The notes under the pieces: model-generated
What the model saw: the letters and a program-made list of their open reading frames with translations, nothing else
Told to the model about the DNA's origin: nothing
The model's database searches: none
Part shown: positions 7,270 through 9,294 of the stretch, in pieces
How the letters are laid out: each line of letters opens with the position of its first letter
Numbering within the stretch: the stretch's first letter is position 1
Position numbers and translations under genes: made by a program
Assembly (NCBI GenBank): GCA_903881065.1
Contig: CAIRRW010000457.1
Location: 1 to 9,294, forward strand
Length of the DNA stretch: 9,294 bases
Source: an uncultured Bacteroidota bacterium
Lineage (GTDB): Bacteria; Bacteroidota; Bacteroidia; 2-12-FULL-35-15
Reading direction: 5' to 3'

Positions 7270-7737
7270 CTATTTTTTGAATTTTTTCTGTTGTCCTTTG
7301 ATAGTATATGAAACCTTCGCTTTTCCTTTCTTGTCTGTAATTACAGCAGTACCTTCCATTACTTCACCCGTTACAGTCCCATTCCATTTTAGCAAATCCC
7401 CATCTGTATTTTTCGAATCGGATAAAAATGTAATTACAGGAGTACCTAAGGTAGAATCAACTGTGGCATTATAACTACTGGCAGTAAACGTAAACTGCCT
7501 CATCATATAGGTAGAACTTAATCTATCAGCCCTAAATAGTATCTGATCCTTTACCGTTTCTGTATTTTTTTTCTTTCCTTGCTCTGAAAGTTCTACATCG
7601 AAGTTCTTTTCACCTAATAGTTTATCTTTTTTCTGAGAATATATTTTGCCAGAGGTACTTAATAATAAAACTACGGCCAAACACGAAATTATCTTATACT
7701 TTACATGGTACTTATTTTTCTGTAAAACGATTCTCAT
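7270..7737 (-). CDS. Small secreted protein of unknown function
   Basis: This is a 155-residue protein that I cannot assign to a named family. The N-terminus is a signal peptide with a long basic n-region (residues 1-15) and a hydrophobic core (16-30), with probable cleavage near KIYSQ (31-35). The mature part alternates polar and hydrophobic residues as in a small beta-barrel or beta-sandwich. A conserved-looking core is LLKWNGTVTGEVMEGTAV (115-132), followed by a KKGKAK turn and a lysine-rich tail ending KKFKK. The pattern W-x-G-T-V-x-G-x(3)-E-G-T recurs in my memory of short uncharacterised Bacteroidota secreted proteins, but I cannot name one. There is no T9SS sorting domain and no lipobox cysteine, so a periplasmic location is the simplest guess. 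The ATG at 7737 is the only start that leaves the signal peptide intact. A TACATTTG box lies 46 bases upstream. Confidence 0.7.
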   Translation of the reverse strand: MRIVLQKNKYHVKYKIISCLAVVLLLSTSGKIYSQKKDKLLGEKNFDVELSEQGKKKNTETVKDQILFRADRLSSTYMMRQFTFTASSYNATVDSTLGTPVITFLSDSKNTDGDLLKWNGTVTGEVMEGTAVITDKKGKAKVSYTIKGQQKKFKK

Positions 7738-7783
7738 TTAGGTGAATATTTAAATTGTAAATTGAATATAATTTATATTGTTT

Positions 7784-7791
7784 CAAATGTA
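7784..7791 (-). promoter_or_regulatory. Bacteroidota-type -7 promoter box TACATTTG for the small secreted protein
   Basis: On the minus strand TACATTTG is an exact TAnnTTTG match, 46 bases upstream of the ATG at 7737. A TTG (7807-7809) precedes it at 15-base spacing, shorter than the usual 17-23, so the -33 assignment is weak. Confidence 0.5.
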
Positions 7792-7855
7792 ATAAAAAGA
7801 ATTATTCAAGTGAAAAATTCTTTCTTTTTGTACGTAGCGCCTTCTAATAAAATAA

Positions 7856-7920
7856 GTTAATTTGAACTTTAGAAAACAAGAAAGAATTAATATTATTGTT
7901 AATTGATGTTCGAAATTAAC
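7856..7920. repeat. Cluster of inverted GTTAATT repeats downstream of the PCMD-like gene
   Basis: GTTAATT (7898-7904) and AATTAAC (7914-7920) form a 7-bp stem with a 9-base loop. A further copy, GTTAATTTGAAC (7856-7867), is nearly the reverse complement of GTTCGAAATTAAC (7908-7920), differing by a single inserted base. Alternative hairpins are therefore possible. The cluster starts 15 bases beyond the stop at 7936-7938 on the minus strand, so a 3' end or terminator structure is the likeliest role, although no clean T-run follows. Confidence 0.4.
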
Positions 7921-7935
7921 TTCAAACTATGTATT

Positions 7936-8910
7936 TTATTGCAGAATTATTTTTTTAGTGTTAGAGGTTTCTCCATCTGTCAGATTTAAGAAATAAATCC
8001 CTTTTGGTTGATTTGAGATATCAATTGTAAATTCTGATTGCTGATTATTAACTGCCGAATATATTTTTTCTCCAATGAGATTGTATATTTCAATTATTTG
8101 TTGTTTCCTAATTGCTTGTGATTGTTGAACAAGTGAAATAATTCCGTTTGTTGGATTAGGATACATTTGGATATTATCATTTTTTTCAAACATTTGAAAT
8201 ATACCTGTAGGCAATGTTACACTCGCGTCATCAACCCACAAAACGCTACCAGGCTTAGGATTTCGGTCGAGGGATGAAGCACTAAACAAAACCCAAAGCG
8301 TATCGGGTGTTTGTGAACTAACATACGTTAAATTTATTGTGGCTTGCTGCCAACCTGACGAAGCTGTTGAAATATTTGTTTTAAATCTACCGCCAGCAAC
8401 AGGTGAACGATGATTTACCAACATTACTCTGCATTCAGCAGTGTCATTGCCTGAAGGTTTGTATTGATAATAGAAACTGAACTGAGTAATTTTCTGTGTG
8501 AACGGAATGCCTGGTACATAAGTAATAGCTAATTCATTTACATTGCCGTTGAATAAAATTCCCAATGTGTCCGAATATATATGGCCGATAAATGGAATGC
8601 CCCAGTTTTTATAAATATTCCATGATGTTGAAGAATATACTTGTGTTTGGATACGTGCAGAATAGTTACCGGAATGAACTGTATCAGTACATCGTTTTAC
8701 AGATATTGGGCTGCTTCCCATCGGTGCATAATTAAAATAATTATATTCACACCAACCTGTAGTGTTATTCCCATTATTGGGATTCATTGCTGTAGGTACA
8801 GCCATGTCATTCGACCAAGTTTCGAAGCCCTGATTTATTAACTGAGCATTTGCCAAATTGCTCAGCAATAAAAATATTACAGAAGAAATCAGATATTTTA
8901 ATTTTTTCAT
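7936..8910 (-). CDS. Secreted PCMD-like beta-domain protein with T9SS type A sorting domain
   Basis: This is a 324-residue exported protein. A classic signal peptide (MKKLKYLISS to LANAQ) is cleaved after Ala22. The mature domain (about 24-235) opens with NQGFETWSN and later has GIPFTQKITQFSFYYQYKP, a D-x-A-E-x-R-V-M-L strand and SVLWVDDASV (VDD at 226-228). This order resembles PCMD (putative carbohydrate metabolism domain, PF13201) and related jelly-roll carbohydrate-binding modules, so glycan binding is a plausible but unproven role. The C-terminus (about 241-324, MYPNPTNG, IYNLIGEKIY, KGIYFLNL, KKIILQ) is a T9SS type A sorting domain. The ATG at 8910 is preferred over an in-frame TTG at 8934. 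It gives a standard signal peptide with no odd N-terminal extension, and the TTG is part of the TATATTTG promoter box. The gene is divergent from the flavin oxidoreductase. Confidence 0.82.
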   Translation of the reverse strand: MKKLKYLISSVIFLLLSNLANAQLINQGFETWSNDMAVPTAMNPNNGNNTTGWCEYNYFNYAPMGSSPISVKRCTDTVHSGNYSARIQTQVYSSTSWNIYKNWGIPFIGHIYSDTLGILFNGNVNELAITYVPGIPFTQKITQFSFYYQYKPSGNDTAECRVMLVNHRSPVAGGRFKTNISTASSGWQQATINLTYVSSQTPDTLWVLFSASSLDRNPKPGSVLWVDDASVTLPTGIFQMFEKNDNIQMYPNPTNGIISLVQQSQAIRKQQIIEIYNLIGEKIYSAVNNQQSEFTIDISNQPKGIYFLNLTDGETSNTKKIILQ

Positions 8911-8931
8911 TTCGATGTTATTTACTTTTAA

Positions 8932-8939
8932 CAAATATA
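8932..8939 (-). promoter_or_regulatory. Bacteroidota-type -7 promoter box TATATTTG for the PCMD-like gene
   Basis: Reading the minus strand, TATATTTG matches TAnnTTTG exactly and ends 21 bases before the ATG at 8910. Its last three bases are the TTG that would be the alternative start at 8934, which argues against translation from there. No good -33 TTG is visible at the expected spacing. Confidence 0.55.
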
Positions 8940-9160
8940 ATTAGAATTGCATACCCCCATTTTATAATTCAATGTTTTCTCATATGACATTTGTCATGTT
9001 TTTTTATAATGGACACTTCCGTTTAAATACAAACCTCATTGACTTATTTGTTTTTGGGAATTTGAAATAGAGTTTAGGAATCTATACTTTAAAAGTTATT
9101 TTGTTGTTTTATAGTTTCCTCACTTTACTTTCGGATACGAATTCACATTTTGTTAACTAC
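8940..9160. other. Divergent intergenic region without a gene
   Basis: The gap between the two divergent starts (8911-9212) is just over 300 bases. It holds the two promoter boxes, the palindrome at 8984-8997, and otherwise AT-rich sequence with several T-runs. I see no RNA gene, no plausible short coding frame with a family signature and no riboswitch-like structure. Confidence 0.6.
8984..8997. promoter_or_regulatory. 14-bp palindrome ATGACA-TT-TGTCAT, candidate operator
   Basis: ATGACA (8984-8989) and TGTCAT (8992-8997) are perfect inverted arms around TT. The site lies 45 bases upstream of the TATATTTG box of the minus-strand gene and about 190 bases before the TACCTTTG box of the plus-strand gene. 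The size and symmetry fit a dimeric helix-turn-helix regulator such as a TetR/MarR or Crp-like protein. A run of seven T follows on the plus strand, but no plus-strand gene ends here, so a terminator is less likely. Confidence 0.35.
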
Positions 9161-9191
9161 TTGCAAAGATAGAAACAGTAAGATACCTTTG
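9161..9191 (+). promoter_or_regulatory. Full Bacteroidota promoter, TTG-N20-TACCTTTG
   Basis: TTG at 9161-9163 and TACCTTTG at 9184-9191 are separated by 20 bases, matching the -33/-7 consensus and spacing of the Bacteroidota primary sigma factor. The box ends 21 bases before the ATG at 9213. It is the best promoter in the window. Confidence 0.7.
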
Positions 9192-9212
9192 ACAAAAATT
9201 AGAACAAACTAT

Positions 9213-9294
9213 ATGAGTAAACTATTTTCACCTTTATCACTCAATTCAAAAGTGATACTAAAAAACAGGTTGGCTATAGCGCCGATGACAACCC
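9213..9294 (+). CDS. NADH:flavin oxidoreductase, Old Yellow Enzyme family (5' end only, runs off the window)
   Basis: The first 27 codons are visible. They read MSKLFSPLSLNSKVILKNRL and then AIAPMTT before the window ends. The pattern L-F-(S/T)-P-L-x-L-x(4)-L-K-N-R-(L/I)-x-(M/I)-A-P-M-T is the N-terminus of Old Yellow Enzyme-family TIM-barrel flavoproteins, where the first strand and the APMT loop contact FMN. These enzymes reduce activated alkenes (enones, nitroesters) with NAD(P)H in the cytosol. The ATG is the first residue of the family's usual N-terminus and lies 21 bases after a strong TACCTTTG box. Subclass and substrate cannot be judged because the catalytic His/Asn pair and the Tyr are beyond the edge. 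The gene is divergent from the PCMD-like gene and may share regulation through the palindrome at 8984-8997. Confidence 0.85.
   Translation, partial: MSKLFSPLSLNSKVILKNRLAIAPMTT

Noticed and set aside
7214..7474. Plus-strand open frame of 86 codons
   Set aside because: It lies mostly opposite the small secreted protein, which has a signal peptide and a promoter box; the plus-strand translation has no family signature and begins in the convergent gap.
8641..8841. Plus-strand open frame opposite the PCMD-like gene
   Set aside because: It is opposite the N-terminal part of a signal-peptide-bearing gene and has no start context or family signature.
8984..9005. Palindrome followed by a T-run as an intrinsic terminator
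   Set aside because: No plus-strand gene ends upstream of it; both flanking genes point away from this region.

Overview
The window is AT-rich DNA that most likely comes from a member of the Bacteroidota, probably on the Chitinophagales, Sphingobacteriales or Flavobacteriales side. Three things support this. Two secreted proteins end in type IX secretion system (T9SS) type A sorting domains with the YPNP/FPNP signature. Starts lack clear Shine-Dalgarno sequences. Several genes are preceded by the Bacteroidota promoter box TAnnTTTG. It looks like an ordinary chromosomal accessory stretch with no rRNA, tRNA, CRISPR array or phage module.

Left edge (1-226): the last 37 codons of an IS5-family DDE transposase enter from outside the window, so an insertion sequence or its remnant abuts the region. 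Block 1 (227-3674, all +): a membrane-anchored metallophosphoesterase, an AlkC-type DNA alkylation repair glycosylase 36 bases downstream, and then a flippase-like integral membrane protein of the lysylphosphatidylglycerol-synthase TM family. The third gene has its own promoter box and a GTG start, and a stem-loop with a T-run follows it. Block 2 (3938-7201, +): a 1087-residue secreted protein with a signal peptide, about eleven Asp-box (sortilin/BNR-type) propeller motifs, a PKD domain, Ig-like segments and a T9SS sorting domain.

Block 3 (7270-8910, both -): a small secreted protein of unknown function that converges on the propeller gene, and a 324-residue secreted protein with a PCMD-like beta domain and a T9SS sorting domain. 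The latter almost certainly starts at the ATG at 8910, because the upstream TTG candidate lies inside its promoter box. Right edge (9213-9294, +): the first 27 codons of an Old Yellow Enzyme-family NADH:flavin oxidoreductase, with a textbook Bacteroidota promoter (TTG-N20-TACCTTTG). It is divergent from block 3.

The three intact genes from 3938 to 8910 all encode exported proteins, two of them T9SS cargo, so this half acts at the cell surface or outside the cell. The left half combines phosphoesterase, DNA repair and membrane functions with no obvious single pathway. I see no compelling evidence for a previously undescribed multi-gene system. The items most worth a second look are the large propeller protein, the unknown small secreted protein, the repair gene with its C-terminal beta domain, and a 14-bp palindrome in the divergent intergenic region.
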